Shown: positions 7,238-16,222 of the stretch, piece by piece
How the letters are laid out: the number at the start of each line of letters is the position of its first letter
Numbering within the stretch: position 1 is the first letter of the stretch
Source: JACKFB01 sp041389525
GTDB taxonomy: Bacteria > Myxococcota_A > UBA9042 > PHBI01 > JACKFB01
Direction: 5' to 3'
Assembly: GCA_041389525.1 (NCBI GenBank)
Contig: JAWKRR010000068.1
Location: 1-39,312 of the forward strand
DNA length: 39,312 nucleotides
Notes under the pieces: model-generated
The model's database searches: none
Seen by the model: only the letters and a program-made list of their open reading frames with translations
Told to the model about the DNA's origin: nothing
Made by a program: the position numbers and the translations under genes

Positions 7238-10200
7238 GTGGAATCGGCGGGCACGAGCGGACAGCGACGTCGGTGCGGCGGCTTGGCGCTCCTGCTGCTG
7301 GGGGCGTTGGGGTCTGTGGGCTGCGCCGACACGTCGCCAGACGGGCGCTTCGTGTCGGAGGTGGTGCCGGTGCTGGAGCGGCGCTGCTCCAATCAGGCGT
7401 GCCACGGGGTCGCGCGGGGCGTGGTCGCGGAGCCGGGGGCCGCCGCCTCGAAGTGGCTGAGCTTCGAGGTCGATGGGAGCGGGCGCATCACCGACATCCC
7501 GCGGGCGCTGGCGTCGGCGAAGTCGCGGGTCGACGCGGACGGGGTCGCGGCGCTGTCGACGCTGCTGCGAAAGACGCTGCCGCTCGAGATCGGGGGGCTG
7601 CGGCACTCGGCCGGCGAGGTGTTCGCGTCGCGGGAGGTGGCCGACTACCGGACGCTGGCGCGGTGGGTCGAGAGCGTCGACGACGGCACGGAGGGGGCGG
7701 ACGAGCCGCCGCTGACGGCCCTTGAGCAGACCTTCGCCGCCACGGTGCAGCCGATCCTCGTCGAGCGGCGCTGCGCGACCTCGACGTGTCACGGCGAGCT
7801 GAACTTTGGGGTCGGGGCCTTTGCGCGGCCCGTCGACGCGGCCGCGGGGGCGATTAGCCGTGCCGAGCTGCGGGAGTCCTACCGCAACGCGCGGGCGAAC
7901 ATCACGCTGTGGGGCGAGCCGGTTCGCTCGCGGCTGCTCGCGAAGATCCTGCCGCTGGAGTCGGGGGGCATCCCGCACAAGGGCGGCAACGACGAGTTCT
8001 TCGCGGCGGCGATCGAGCAGGGGCTCGAGCCACGTGAGTCCGCGCAGGTCAGGGCGATCCTTGAGTGGATCGACGCCGAGCGCACAGAGGCGCTGGGGGA
8101 GGCGGCCGAGCGCGCCGGGGTGGCGTCTGCGCTGGTGGCCGTCGGAGGGCCGCTCCAGCTCGCGGACGCCTTCGAGCAGGCGCCGTTCACGCCGGGGACC
8201 GACCTGTACCGTTTCGATGCGCCCCTGGCCGGCGGCGTGCCCGTCAACCTCACCGCGAGCGCCCACCCTGCGCCCGCCGACGTGCGGGACCCCGCGGTCA
8301 GCCACGACGGGCGTACCGTCGCGTTCGCGATGCGCACGTCGGCCGCAGACGCCTTCAATATCTACACGATCGGGGTGGACGGCGCGGGCCTGCGGCAGCT
8401 CACCCACGACACGGCTGCAAGCTCCGGCCGCGCGGGTGCCGTGACCGCGAACGTGCAGCCCGCATTTGGCCCGGCGGACGCGACGGCGGGCGGGGGCGAG
8501 CGCATCTACTTCGTGTCGTCGCGCGCTGGCGAGCCCTCCGACGACGCGCGATTCCAGGGCTCCGACCTCTACGTCATGGACGACGACGGCGCCAACCTCG
8601 AGCGGCTCACGTGGACGTTGATGCCTGAGCTGCGCCCGACCTTTTTGGCCAGCGGCGAGTTCGCGGGTTCGCTCGCCTACACCGTCAAGCGCTCGGCGGA
8701 AGGCGGCTACAAGGGCGTCGTCTTCCGGTTCCCCGTCGACCACAACACGCAGCACCACCTGCAGGCGGAGGCCCACCCGCACTTCGGCATGAGCGAGCCG
8801 CCGCAGGTCTTTTTGGGCCTGCGCGAGACGGCTTCGGGGCGCGCGGTGGTGACGCTGCTCGACGAAGGCAACCGCGCGCTCGGCGGGCAGCTTGCGGTGG
8901 TCGAGCGGCAGTTTGCGGTGGAGATTCCTGTGGGCGAGGAAGCCAGCAGCACGCTGCCGGGCTTCCGCCACGCCCTGACTATCCTGACGCCCGCCGCTGC
9001 GCGGGCTGGCCTCAGCGCCGACGGTCTCTGGCGCGACCCCACGCCGATGCCGGACGGCAGCGTCATCGTGGCGCACGCGCCCGGCCCCGTTGACCTGAGC
9101 GCGCCGCCGGCGACCTTGCGGCCCGACCTGCTGCGGCTGACGCTGGTCGAGGACCGCGCGACTCAACAGCCGCGGGTGGCGGCCACGGAGGTCCTGACGA
9201 CGGCCCCGGCGGCGCAGGCCCTGGCGTGGTCTCAGCCTGTGGGCGTCTTCCCGCGCGGGCTCGAGGACGACGCTCACGAGCGGGCGTGGAACGACACGGA
9301 CACGCACGGGTTGCTCGCCCACAGCGGGGTCCAGGTCATCGAGGCCGTGCTGGCGCGGATGGCGCCGACGGGGCCCCGCGTGCTCAGAGACGACATCGCC
9401 TACGTGCGCGCCGTCGCGCCGCTGGACGCCGTCCGCCCGGTGGACGCGGAGCCCGTCGAAGCCGCGCAGACGCGCGATGGGCACCAGGGCGCTACGGACG
9501 TGTCGCTCACAGGGCGGATGCCGCTCTTCGTGGCTTTCGAGCTGCCGGTCGCGGCCGACGGGAGCCTGGCGGCGCACATCCCGGCGAAGATCTCGGTGCG
9601 GCTGGTGACCCTGGACGCGAGCTTCATGGCCGTGGGCACGCTGCAACACCACTGGTACGCGGTCGCGCCGGGCGAGCGCTTCCCGGTCGGCATTCCGGCG
9701 AGCTCGTTCTCGGTGCGCTGCGCCGGCTGCCACGGGGCCATGAGCGGCGAGCGGGACGCGGTGTTGAGACCGCCGACGGATTTTGTGACCCAGGCCTCGA
9801 TTACCGCGTCGCTGTATGAGGATTCGGACCGTCACAAGCCCCTGGAGCCCCCCGTCGTGGGGCCGGAGTCCTTTCGGATGGTGGACTTCCGCGGCGACGT
9901 CCAGCCGATCCTCGACGCCAAGTGCGTGGCCTGCCACGAAGGCGCCGCGGCGGCGGCGGGCTTGACCCTGAGCGGCGCGCCCACGGCGCACTACACCGAC
10001 GCCTACGAGAGCTTGCTGAGGCCCGGCGCCGGCTCGGCGGGTGGCTTCGAGTACGTGGACGCCGCTGGCTACCGCGGGCGGCGCTCGTACCTCGTCGAGC
10101 GCCTGCGGGGTGCTGAGCTTGACGCGGCGCGGACCGTCGACGGCGCCTGTCCGCCCGCGGGTTCGCCGGGCCTGACGCCCGACGAGCTCGCGACGGTTGT

Positions 10201-10240
10201 GCGCTGGATCGAGCTCGGCGCGGCGTTCGTGGGCCGATGA
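7238..10240 (+). CDS. Large c-type cytochrome lipoprotein with a TolB-like propeller region
   Basis: A 1000-aa lipoprotein (signal LALLLLGALGSVGC, Cys29). Four haem-like motifs are visible: two CX4CH sites in parallel contexts, ERRCSNQACHG (C50-H56) and ERRCATSTCHG (C179-H185), then CAGCH (828-832) and CVACH (896-900). The middle (about 330-560) has TolB/PD40-like blades such as PAVSHDGRTVAFAM and DLYVMDDDGANLERLT. The C-terminal phrase VQPILDAKCVACHEGAAAAAG is typical of envelope cytochrome domains. No enzyme function can be named. It heads a plus-strand operon, has a strong Shine-Dalgarno before its GTG, and overlaps the next gene by ATGA. CX4CH may bind haem or may be degenerate. Confidence 0.88.
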   Translation: MESAGTSGQRRRCGGLALLLLGALGSVGCADTSPDGRFVSEVVPVLERRCSNQACHGVARGVVAEPGAAASKWLSFEVDGSGRITDIPRALASAKSRVDADGVAALSTLLRKTLPLEIGGLRHSAGEVFASREVADYRTLARWVESVDDGTEGADEPPLTALEQTFAATVQPILVERRCATSTCHGELNFGVGAFARPVDAAAGAISRAELRESYRNARANITLWGEPVRSRLLAKILPLESGGIPHKGGNDEFFAAAIEQGLEPRESAQVRAILEWIDAERTEALGEAAERAGVASALVAVGGPLQLADAFEQAPFTPGTDLYRFDAPLAGGVPVNLTASAHPAPADVRDPAVSHDGRTVAFAMRTSAADAFNIYTIGVDGAGLRQLTHDTAASSGRAGAVTANVQPAFGPADATAGGGERIYFVSSRAGEPSDDARFQGSDLYVMDDDGANLERLTWTLMPELRPTFLASGEFAGSLAYTVKRSAEGGYKGVVFRFPVDHNTQHHLQAEAHPHFGMSEPPQVFLGLRETASGRAVVTLLDEGNRALGGQLAVVERQFAVEIPVGEEASSTLPGFRHALTILTPAAARAGLSADGLWRDPTPMPDGSVIVAHAPGPVDLSAPPATLRPDLLRLTLVEDRATQQPRVAATEVLTTAPAAQALAWSQPVGVFPRGLEDDAHERAWNDTDTHGLLAHSGVQVIEAVLARMAPTGPRVLRDDIAYVRAVAPLDAVRPVDAEPVEAAQTRDGHQGATDVSLTGRMPLFVAFELPVAADGSLAAHIPAKISVRLVTLDASFMAVGTLQHHWYAVAPGERFPVGIPASSFSVRCAGCHGAMSGERDAVLRPPTDFVTQASITASLYEDSDRHKPLEPPVVGPESFRMVDFRGDVQPILDAKCVACHEGAAAAAGLTLSGAPTAHYTDAYESLLRPGAGSAGGFEYVDAAGYRGRRSYLVERLRGAELDAARTVDGACPPAGSPGLTPDELATVVRWIELGAAFVGR

Positions 10241-10716
10241 GCGCCCTTCGACCCGGACCGCCCCGACCGCGGGGAGCGCTGGCCGCCGTCCTCGGGGCGC
10301 TGGCGCTCATGAGCGGCGCCGGCTGCGACAACGACGGCCTCGGCGGCTTGGCCCCGCTGCGCTCGCCCGACCGCGTGGCCTTCGCCGCGCGCGCCGGCGA
10401 GGTCCTGGCGCAGCGCTGCGGCACCGCGAACTGCCACGGCAACGCTGAGCGGCCCTACGCCTTGTACGCGCCGCTGCAGAGACGCCAGCCCGAGATCGGC
10501 GACTACGCAAAGCGGCCGCTGACCGAGGCGGAGATCGACGCGAACTACGTGGCGACCCTTGGCTTCCTCGACGCGGAGCGGGCGCTGGACACGACCCTGC
10601 TGCGGCGCGCCCTGGCGGTCGGCGGCGCCGGTAGTCACGGGGGCGGCGCGGTCTTCGAGGCGCCGAGCGACCCGGAGTGCCGTGCGCTGCGCGACTGGAT
10701 CGAGGGGGGCCCGTGA
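10237..10716 (+). CDS. Small lipoprotein with a single CX4CH motif
   Basis: A 159-aa lipoprotein (lipobox near GAGC, Cys30) carrying AQRCGTANCHGN (C61-H67). This has the same CX4CHG spacing as the first two sites of the upstream protein, to which it resembles a single detached haem-like module. The rest is helical with a C-terminal CRALRDWIEGG, similar to the RWIE ending of the upstream protein's repeats. The ATG overlaps the upstream TGA (ATGA) and its own TGA overlaps the next gene's GTG, so it is translationally coupled. It probably forms an envelope complex with its neighbours; no family name recognised. Confidence 0.85.
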   Translation: MSALRPGPPRPRGALAAVLGALALMSGAGCDNDGLGGLAPLRSPDRVAFAARAGEVLAQRCGTANCHGNAERPYALYAPLQRRQPEIGDYAKRPLTEAEIDANYVATLGFLDAERALDTTLLRRALAVGGAGSHGGGAVFEAPSDPECRALRDWIEGGP

Positions 10717-13229
10717 GCGCGGCGCGGGCCAGCTACGCGGCGTGGATGCTGCTGGGAGTGAGCATCGGCCTCGCGCTTGGCGGATGTCCCAGCGAGGACT
10801 CGGACGTCATGGCGACGCTCTTGCCGCCGGTCAATCCGCTCCAGCCGGGCGACCCGCTCTACTCGCCCCAGCCGCACCGGGAGCGGCCCCGGGCGCTGTG
10901 CGTCGCGCCTGACGGCGGCAAGGCCTGGGTGATGCTCGCGGGCACCGAGGACGAGCCGGGCGAGCATGTGGCGGTGGTGGATTTGGCGAATTGGGCGGTG
11001 GCCCGTCGGCTGCGGCTCGGCGCCTCGCCCTACGACTGCGCGCTGGACCCGAGCGGGCGCTACCTGGTCGTGACGTTGCGCTACTCGGACCGGGCGGTCG
11101 TGCTGGATGCGCGCAGTGACGCCGTCGTCGCCCGGGTGCCGGTGCCGTTCTACACCGAGACCGTCCTGTGGAGGCCGGACGGGCGCCGCGTGTATCTCGC
11201 GAACCGCTGGAAGGACTCGGTGCTGGCGTGGGATGTCGAGACGGGCGGCGGGTTTCGCGTGACGGGGACGTCTTACGATGGGCTGCGGCCGGAGGATCCC
11301 ATGGGGGGCCCGACCGGGGCGAACCCCGGCCCGATGGCGATCAGCGCGGACGGGCGGCGCCTCTTCGTGGGCGCGGTCGCGGGCGGCACCATCGCGGTGG
11401 TCGACGGGCTGACGGGCGCGGCGGTCGACGCCGACGGTGACGCGACGACCACCAGCCTGGGCGCGGCGCCGGGGATAAGCTGGATCGACCTGCACTCGCC
11501 GGTCGGCGGGCTGGCGGTCGCGGGCGACTTCCTCTACGTCGCCGATATCGGCCGCGGGCATGGGCTGCCGGCCGACGAGGGGCGCGACCTTGACGGGGAC
11601 GGGCTGCCCGGCGACGGCACGGCCAACGTGGTCTTTCAGGACGTGCAGAACGAGATCGGGGTGGTCGACACCGCGTCGCTTCGGGAGGTGCACCGCTACA
11701 CGTCGGACTCCATCTGCTGCAACGACTACCGCGACGTCGACCCCGACCGCCCCGAGCGCGGGCTGCTGATTCCGGCGCCGGACACCTGGGGGCCTGAGGC
11801 CCTGGCGTGGTTGCCGCCGCGAGACACCTGGATCGTCGCTGGCGCGCTGCCCGAGGCCATGGCCGTCGTCGGCGACCGGCTCTACGTCGCGTTCTCGGGC
11901 TCGAACGAGGTGCAGGGGTTCAGCATCGCCGGCGACGGGGCGCTGTCGGCGCTGCCGGGGCCGCTGCTCACGACTGGCTACAACCCGAAGGACATCGCGG
12001 CCGTCGGTGACCGCCTGCTGACGGTCGACCGGCTGGCGGAGTCGCTGTCGCTGCTTGACCCGGCCGCGGGCCCCGAGTCGCGCCGCGTGCTGCTGGTGGG
12101 CGACGCCTCGGCCGGGCCCTTCCCCGCGACGGACGCGGAGATCGGCGAGGCGCTCAACGAGATGACCGCGGCCGTGGGCATCGACGGCGACCAGACCTGC
12201 GTGCACTGCCACCGCGACAACGGCGCCATCGCCCGCGCGGTGGTCATGCCGCTGCAAGCCGACCGCCTGTGGGGCGCGCGGGCCGTGATGGCGCAGCGCG
12301 GTCTTCACGACACGCGGCCGTGGTTTTTCGAGTCCGCGATGGACGAGGGGAACTTCTTCCCGGTGCTCAACGAGTTCGCGCGCAAGGAGAACTTCTGCTG
12401 CGAGGGCCTCGACCCGACCGTCTGGGGCAAGTACCCGGCGCCGTCGACCTGCGCCGCGTCGCCGGCGCTGGCCGGCTGCGACCACGTGCTGGACTGCGTG
12501 CGCAACCCGCCGCCCGAGTGCGCCGAGCGGCCCTACGCGCACACGCCCTTCGCGACCCGCGCGGCGTTTATCCGAGACGGCGCGAAGCGGCTGCTCGGGC
12601 GAGACACGACCTTCGGCGACGTGCTGGCGCGCGAGACCGCGGCCGGTGGCACCGCGCCGATCGTCCTCGATTTCGAAGGCGTCACCCGCGCGATCGGCCT
12701 CTTCATGGCGCGCACGTCGCGGCTGCTGCCGAATCCCAACGCGGCGCTCGACCTGCCCTCGGCGCGGCGCGGCGCGGCGATTTACGCCGACCCCGCCGTG
12801 GGTTGCGCGATCTGCCACCCGCTGCCGCTGACGACGACCGCCAGCCTGCCCGCGCCCTTTTCGCCCTTTGGCGCGCCGGTGCGCTTCCCGCCGGTCATCT
12901 CGCCGTCGCGGGCACCCGACGGGCACGACAGCTCGCGGGTCAATCTGGGCTTCATCGCGACATTTCCGCAGACCGTGCAGCGCGCCGATGGCGTGCATTT
13001 TGGCGCGACGCCGCTGCGCGGGCTGTGGGATCGGCCGCAGACCCGCCTGCTGCACGACGGGCGGGCCCGGTCGCTGCGGGAGGCGCTGGCCACGCCCGGC
13101 CACCCGGTGCTGGCGCCGGGCGAGGTCGGGCACAACGAGCGGGACGGTGTCCTGGACACGCACGGCGGGACCAGCCACCTCCCGTGGCACAAGCTGGAAG
13201 ACCTGATCGCGTTCCTACGCACCCTGTGA
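10713..13229 (+). CDS. Dihaem c-type lipoprotein with YncE/YVTN-like beta-propeller
   Basis: An 838-aa lipoprotein (MLLGVSIGLALGGC). Residues of about 50-480 form beta-propeller blades of the YncE/YVTN kind (RALCVAPDGGKAWVML, VAVVDLANWAVARRL, LYVAFSGSNEVQGFSI). The C-terminal part has two haem sites, CVHCH (496-500) and CAICH (698-702), in a setting reminiscent of dihaem peroxidase/MauG-like proteins (a segment starting LRGLWDRPQTRLLHDG precedes the closing WHKLEDLIAFLRTL). The GTG at 10713 overlaps the previous stop (GTGA); the longer frame back to 10677 lies inside the upstream gene. Possible role: a surface oxidoreductase or electron-transfer protein; the substrate is unknown. Confidence 0.87.
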   Translation: MSAARASYAAWMLLGVSIGLALGGCPSEDSDVMATLLPPVNPLQPGDPLYSPQPHRERPRALCVAPDGGKAWVMLAGTEDEPGEHVAVVDLANWAVARRLRLGASPYDCALDPSGRYLVVTLRYSDRAVVLDARSDAVVARVPVPFYTETVLWRPDGRRVYLANRWKDSVLAWDVETGGGFRVTGTSYDGLRPEDPMGGPTGANPGPMAISADGRRLFVGAVAGGTIAVVDGLTGAAVDADGDATTTSLGAAPGISWIDLHSPVGGLAVAGDFLYVADIGRGHGLPADEGRDLDGDGLPGDGTANVVFQDVQNEIGVVDTASLREVHRYTSDSICCNDYRDVDPDRPERGLLIPAPDTWGPEALAWLPPRDTWIVAGALPEAMAVVGDRLYVAFSGSNEVQGFSIAGDGALSALPGPLLTTGYNPKDIAAVGDRLLTVDRLAESLSLLDPAAGPESRRVLLVGDASAGPFPATDAEIGEALNEMTAAVGIDGDQTCVHCHRDNGAIARAVVMPLQADRLWGARAVMAQRGLHDTRPWFFESAMDEGNFFPVLNEFARKENFCCEGLDPTVWGKYPAPSTCAASPALAGCDHVLDCVRNPPPECAERPYAHTPFATRAAFIRDGAKRLLGRDTTFGDVLARETAAGGTAPIVLDFEGVTRAIGLFMARTSRLLPNPNAALDLPSARRGAAIYADPAVGCAICHPLPLTTTASLPAPFSPFGAPVRFPPVISPSRAPDGHDSSRVNLGFIATFPQTVQRADGVHFGATPLRGLWDRPQTRLLHDGRARSLREALATPGHPVLAPGEVGHNERDGVLDTHGGTSHLPWHKLEDLIAFLRTL

Positions 13230-13233
13230 GGCC

Positions 13234-14277
13234 ATGACTCCAACCTGGCTCATCGCCTTGTCCCTGCTCGCCGCGCCGGCCGCGACGCCGCCCGTCTTTG
13301 ACAGCGCGGACGGCTGCCCGGGCCGCGTCACCGTCATCGAGACGGTCATGGGCACCCGCGGCACCATCAGCATCTGCCCCCTCGACGCCACCGAGGCCCG
13401 CGCCGCCTCCGCGCGCGACGCGGCGCAGCGCGGTCTCCGGGAGATCGCCCGCCTCGAGGGGCTGTGGAGCACCTGGCTGCGCGACAGCGACATCTCGCGC
13501 CTCAACCGCGCGGCCGGCGGGCGGGCCGTACTGGTCGCCGAGGAGACCGCCGCCGTCTTGGCACAATCGCTGAGGGCGAGCCGTGAGACCCGCGGCATAT
13601 TCGATGTGACATTTGCGCCGCTGGCCGAGATTTGGCGCTTCGACACGCCGCCGGGGAGCCACCAGCCGACGCGGCTCGCGCAGGTCCCGAGCGACGCCGA
13701 CATCGCCGCGCGGCTGGCGCGCATCGGCTACGAGGGGCTGGAAGTCGACGTCGCGGCGAGGACCGCCCGGCTCGCGCGCCCGGGGATGCTGGTCAACCTC
13801 GGTGGCATCGGCAAGGGCGCCGCGGTCGACAGGGTCGTGGCGATGCTGCGCGGGCAGGGCTTTGGGAACTTCGCGGTGCAGCTTGGCGGCGACCTCTATT
13901 GCGCGGGGGAAAACGGCGAGCGTCCCTGGCAGGTCGGCGTCGCGCACCCGCGGCTCAAGGGCGCGCTGCTGGGCGTGGTGGCGGTCCGCGACGCGGCGTT
14001 TTCGACCAGCGGGGACTACGAGCGCTTCGCCGTCATCGGGGGGCGTCGCTATCACCACATCATGGACCTACGTACGGGCTGGCCTGCCACGGCGAGCCAG
14101 AGCGCGACCGCGCTCGCGCGCACCGCGGTCGACGCGGAGGTGCTGACCAAGACGGCGTTCATCGTGGGCGGCGCCGAGGGCCTCGCGCTCGTCGAGGGGG
14201 CGGGCGCCAGGGCGGTCCTCGTGACCGCGGGCGGCGAGGTCCTGTGGAGTCAGGGCCTGCCGAGGCTTGCCCAATGA
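13234..14277 (+). CDS. apbE: ApbE-type FAD:protein FMN transferase
   Basis: A 347-aa exported flavin transferase that covalently attaches FMN to Thr/Ser of extracytoplasmic redox proteins. Family hallmarks in order: VMGTRGTISI near the N-terminus, LWSTWLRDSDISRLNR, GIFDVTFAPLAEIW, NLGGIGKGAAVDR, QLGGDLYCAG, FSTSGDYERF and HHIMDLRTGWPA (the metal- and FAD-binding region). Length matches the family, and the first 19 residues are a signal peptide. It starts four bases after the dihaem gene and its stop overlaps the DUF4266 start. No flavinylation target domain (FMN-bind, RnfG/NqrC) is visible in the window, so the substrate is either an unrecognised neighbour or encoded elsewhere. Confidence 0.95.
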   Translation: MTPTWLIALSLLAAPAATPPVFDSADGCPGRVTVIETVMGTRGTISICPLDATEARAASARDAAQRGLREIARLEGLWSTWLRDSDISRLNRAAGGRAVLVAEETAAVLAQSLRASRETRGIFDVTFAPLAEIWRFDTPPGSHQPTRLAQVPSDADIAARLARIGYEGLEVDVAARTARLARPGMLVNLGGIGKGAAVDRVVAMLRGQGFGNFAVQLGGDLYCAGENGERPWQVGVAHPRLKGALLGVVAVRDAAFSTSGDYERFAVIGGRRYHHIMDLRTGWPATASQSATALARTAVDAEVLTKTAFIVGGAEGLALVEGAGARAVLVTAGGEVLWSQGLPRLAQ

Positions 14278-14483
14278 AGTGGCTGGTCGCCATCGCGCTG
14301 CTGACCGCCGGGGCCGCGGGCTGCGTCCACGTCCAACCCTGGGAGCGCGGCGTGCAGGCCGACCGCCGCATGCGCTGGGCCCCGTGCGCCCAACGCGCCG
14401 CCGCGCGAGAGCACGTCTACGCGGTGCGCGAGGGTGCTCAGGGTGGCCACGGCAACGACGGGGGCGGCTGTGGCTGCGACTAG
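14274..14483 (+). CDS. DUF4266 small lipoprotein
   Basis: A 69-aa lipoprotein with signal MKWLVAIALLTAGAAGC (Cys17), the family segment VQPWERG directly after the lipid-anchor Cys, EHVYAVREGAQGG in the middle and a Gly/Cys-rich end GGGCGCD. This matches DUF4266 in length and signature. DUF4266 genes are commonly followed by DUF3570, as here, and often sit by ApbE. The ATG overlaps the ApbE TGA. Function unknown; the terminal Gly-Cys cluster suggests a modification or metal site. Confidence 0.88.
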   Translation: MKWLVAIALLTAGAAGCVHVQPWERGVQADRRMRWAPCAQRAAAREHVYAVREGAQGGHGNDGGGCGCD

Positions 14484-15570
14484 GCGCGCACTGCCGCCGC
14501 TGCTCCTGCTGCTGCTACTCGCGAGCGGGTCCGCGCGCGCCGAGCAGGGCGCCGCCAGCAGCCTCATGGTCTACACCGACAACGACGGCGTGACGGTGGT
14601 GTCGCCCACGGTGTCCGGCGCGGTGAACGCCGGCCCGGCGACCCTCGACGCTCGCGTGACCCTCGATATCATCTCGGCGGCATCAGTGGATTTGGTCACC
14701 GCCGCCTCGCCGCGCGGCTTCGAGGAGACCCGCACCGAGGCCGCCGTCGGCGCCGCCTGGGACTTCGGCCGCGGCACCGTGACCGGGCTCGGCTACACCG
14801 TCTCGCTTGAGCCCGACTTCCGCACCCACGGGGTCGGGCTGAGCCAGGCCATCGACCTCCTCGACCGCCACGCCACGCTGGCCCTGCGCTACGGCTTCGC
14901 CGCCTCCAAGGTCGGCCGCCACGGCAACCTCGACCGCTCGCGCACGACGCACTCCGCCGACGCAAGCTGGACCCACATCCTCAGCAAGACCGTCGCCCTC
15001 GACCTCTCCGCCGGCGCCAACTTCGTGTCGGGCTACCAAGCCAACCCCTACCGCTTCGTGCGCCTCTACGCGCCCGGCGCCAGCGGCGCCCACGTCACCG
15101 CGGTCACCGAGGCCGTCCCCAGCGAGCGCTTTCGCGGCATCGCCCTCGCCCGCCTCCGAGCCCGCGTCGTCCCCCACGTCTTCGTCCTGGGCGAGTACCG
15201 CTTCTTCGCCGACACCTGGGGCGTCACCGCGCACACGGTCACCGGGCGGGTCAGCGGCGGGCTCTGGTCAGACCGCCTCACGCTCAGCGCCGAGGTCCGC
15301 GGCTACCTCCAAGACGGCGCCAGCTTCTACCGCGCCCGCTACGACACCGCCCCCGTCGTCCCCGCGCGCCGCACCGCCGACAAGGAGCTAGGCCCCATGG
15401 CCTCGCTGACCGGCGGCCTCTCGGCAGAGCTCAGCCTCCCCCTCGCGGCCGACCACACCCTGCGCGTCGGCCTCGGCGCCGACGTCGTCCGCTTCGAATA
15501 CCTCGACTACGCCTTCCTCGCCGGCCGCACCGCCGCCATCGTCGTCCTCGACCTCACCTGGGAGCACTGA
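14470..15570 (+). CDS. DUF3570 outer-membrane-like protein
   Basis: The mature protein is rich in alternating beta strands, with the DUF3570 signature at the N-terminus: LMVYTDNDGVTVVSPTVSG, DIISAASVDLVTAASPR, then the EETRTEAAVGAAWDFG strand. It ends in a strand with an aromatic near the C-terminus (VVLDLTWEH), as expected of an outer-membrane barrel. I prefer the GTG at 14470, which gives a compact signal peptide (AATRRALPPLLLLLLLASGSARA). In-frame GTGs at 14434 and 14443 are alternatives that overlap the DUF4266 gene further. It is probably the outer-membrane partner of the DUF4266 lipoprotein, with ApbE in the same operon; the molecular role is unknown. Confidence 0.88.
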   Translation: MAATRRALPPLLLLLLLASGSARAEQGAASSLMVYTDNDGVTVVSPTVSGAVNAGPATLDARVTLDIISAASVDLVTAASPRGFEETRTEAAVGAAWDFGRGTVTGLGYTVSLEPDFRTHGVGLSQAIDLLDRHATLALRYGFAASKVGRHGNLDRSRTTHSADASWTHILSKTVALDLSAGANFVSGYQANPYRFVRLYAPGASGAHVTAVTEAVPSERFRGIALARLRARVVPHVFVLGEYRFFADTWGVTAHTVTGRVSGGLWSDRLTLSAEVRGYLQDGASFYRARYDTAPVVPARRTADKELGPMASLTGGLSAELSLPLAADHTLRVGLGADVVRFEYLDYAFLAGRTAAIVVLDLTWEH

Positions 15571-16175
15571 TGCCGACCCACACCCCATCGCACGCCCCGC
15601 TGGCCCTCACCCTCGCGCTCGCCTGCGCCCTCGCGCTGTCCGCGGGCTGCGATCCCGCCAAGGTCGCCGAGCTCCCGCCGTCCGCAGACGTCCAGGACAC
15701 CAGCCCCGGCCCGCTGCCCCCCTGCCCCGAGACAGGCACGCTCTACGTCCTCGACTCAGACCTCGTCCGCGGCCCCCTGACCTCGGGAGCGCCCCTGGGC
15801 GTGATCTTGGGCTTCCAGGGCTTTCAGTTCGCCCAGGTCGGGCTCGTCTCGCCGGTACCCCTCGACAACCCAGCCCGCGTCAGCGTCTTCGTCGACTCGG
15901 GCGACAAGCTGGCGCTGCACAGCGTCAGCCCGGCCCTACGCCCGACCAAGGTCGACGGCGGCTGGGAGACCCCCGCCGTGCTCGTCTTCTTCAACGACGT
16001 CCCCCTGGCCGAGCTGGTCGGCCTCACGGCGACCCTCACCCTACGCGCCGACGCGGGCGACTGCGCCCTCTCAGCCAGCGTGGACGTGCAGCTAACGACC
16101 GGCGGCTACACCGGAGAGGACTCCCCGGTCTGGGCCGACGCCACCAACCTCCCCGACGCCGGAGCCGGCGACTAG
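15570..16175 (+). CDS. Hypothetical lipoprotein ending the redox operon
   Basis: A 201-aa lipoprotein (ALALSAGC, Cys27) with Pro/Ser-rich spacer and a beta-rich mature region (VLVFFNDVPLAEL, SVDVQLTTGGYTGE). No family recognised. ATG shares its A with the TGA of the DUF3570 gene (TGATG), so it belongs to the same operon. It is the last recognisable intact gene before the decayed region. Confidence 0.75.
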   Translation: MPTHTPSHAPLALTLALACALALSAGCDPAKVAELPPSADVQDTSPGPLPPCPETGTLYVLDSDLVRGPLTSGAPLGVILGFQGFQFAQVGLVSPVPLDNPARVSVFVDSGDKLALHSVSPALRPTKVDGGWETPAVLVFFNDVPLAELVGLTATLTLRADAGDCALSASVDVQLTTGGYTGEDSPVWADATNLPDAGAGD

Positions 16176-16222
16176 CCCCCACCCAAGCCGAGGCGCACAT
16201 CCGCGGGTGCGACCTTCGCGCC

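Noticed and set aside
7202..9991. 929-codon minus-strand open frame under the cytochrome lipoprotein
   Set aside because: Highly basic, low-complexity translation with no domain; the plus strand has a signal peptide, haem motifs and a good Shine-Dalgarno.
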